This document shows, in pieces, positions 14,598 to 14,762 of a stretch of DNA of 14,762 nucleotides; within the stretch, counting starts at the first letter, position 1, and each line of letters begins with the position of its first letter. Both the position numbers and the translations under genes were made by a program. Source of the stretch: Bacteroidales bacterium (lineage in GTDB: Bacteria; Bacteroidota; Bacteroidia; Bacteroidales; Bacteroidaceae); assembly GCA_030523385.1 (NCBI GenBank), contig JAUNIV010000015.1:1-14762 (forward strand). Direction: 5' to 3'. The notes under the pieces are model-generated. The model was not told the DNA's origin, searched no databases, and was given only the letters and a program-made list of their open reading frames with translations.

Positions 14598-14615
14598 TGG
14601 GGTGTGTAGTGAACC

Positions 14616-14634
14616 TTTTTTCTATCAAGAAAAT
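14616..14634 (+). terminator. Weak AT-rich hairpin after the MBOAT gene
   Basis: TTTTCT (14618-14623) and AGAAAA (14628-14633) form a 6-bp AT-rich stem with a 4-base loop, 20 bases after the MBOAT stop codon. It has almost no GC and no long T-run afterwards, so a terminator role is doubtful. It is the only stem-loop seen there. Confidence 0.2.
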
Positions 14635-14643
14635 GATTTTGAG

Positions 14644-14735
14644 AAAAGTCAGATCTGTTTTTGCTGATTATTTGTAAAAAGTCAGAGATGTTGTATATTA
14701 ATACCAGTTCGATGATAATTAATATGAGTTCGATA
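14644..14735 (+). repeat. Two sets of direct repeats in the 3' non-coding region
   Basis: AAAAGTCAGA occurs at 14644-14653 and 14677-14686, with a period of 33 bp (about three helical turns). AGTTCGAT occurs at 14706-14713 and 14728-14735, with a period of 22 bp (about two turns). The surrounding DNA (14598-14762) is AT-rich and shows no open frame. These phased repeats look like the control region of a gene beyond the right edge, perhaps with regulator sites. Function is unknown. Confidence 0.35.
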
Positions 14736-14762
14736 TAAGCTAAAATTAATTTCTATAAGGAT

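Noticed and set aside
1..14762. tRNA, rRNA, CRISPR arrays, insertion sequences, phage or integrase genes
   Set aside because: I looked for these and saw no cloverleaf-like sequence, regularly spaced repeats, transposase or integrase motifs, or terminal inverted repeats.

Overview
The window looks like chromosomal DNA of a gut Bacteroidales species (Bacteroides/Phocaeicola/Parabacteroides type). Several intergenic regions carry TAnnTTTG, the Bacteroidetes -7 promoter element. Many exported proteins start with Bacteroidales-style signal peptides or lipoboxes (LSSC, LLSSC). One regulator is a typical Bacteroides AraC protein with a C-terminal HTH_18 domain. I see no tRNA, rRNA, CRISPR array, insertion sequence or phage gene. 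The species cannot be fixed from sequence reading alone.

Region 1 (about 1-7575, + strand) is a tripartite RND efflux operon. It encodes a periplasmic adaptor lipoprotein, an AcrB-type inner-membrane proton/drug antiporter and an outer-membrane factor lipoprotein. The same strand continues, with short gaps, into an LpxA-like UDP-GlcNAc acyltransferase paralogue and a TetR-family regulator. The 272-base leader holds a GC-rich hairpin, a promoter-like element and inverted repeats where the TetR protein could act. The simplest reading is a self-regulated efflux operon that also carries a lipid A (or other acyl-transfer) gene.

Region 2 (7633-10619) is a redox-looking module around a divergent promoter. 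A full-length AraC-family regulator lies on the - strand. Facing away from it on the + strand are a short gene equal to the AraC sensor domain without its DNA-binding half, a flavodoxin-like lipoprotein and a second exported flavodoxin-like protein. The shared intergenic region has a near-perfect 10-base direct repeat spaced by 21 bp, which is the geometry expected of an AraC-type operator.

Region 3 (10620-14597, + strand) is a tightly packed three-gene cassette: a membrane-anchored SGNH/GDSL-type hydrolase, a second secreted SGNH hydrolase and an MBOAT-family membrane O-acyltransferase. Its reading frames overlap. By analogy with AlgI/AlgJ/AlgX and PatA/PatB, it probably moves acyl (acetyl) groups across the inner membrane onto an envelope or extracellular glycan. 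The last 165 bases are AT-rich and non-coding, with two pairs of direct repeats that probably belong to the control region of a gene beyond the window.

All three regions act on or in the envelope (efflux, acyl transfer, exported flavoproteins, glycan acylation). Whether they form one functional programme is inference. The best candidates for something not well described are the divergent LpxA paralogue inside the efflux operon, the sensor-only AraC protein with its lipid-tethered flavodoxins, and the double-SGNH/MBOAT cassette.
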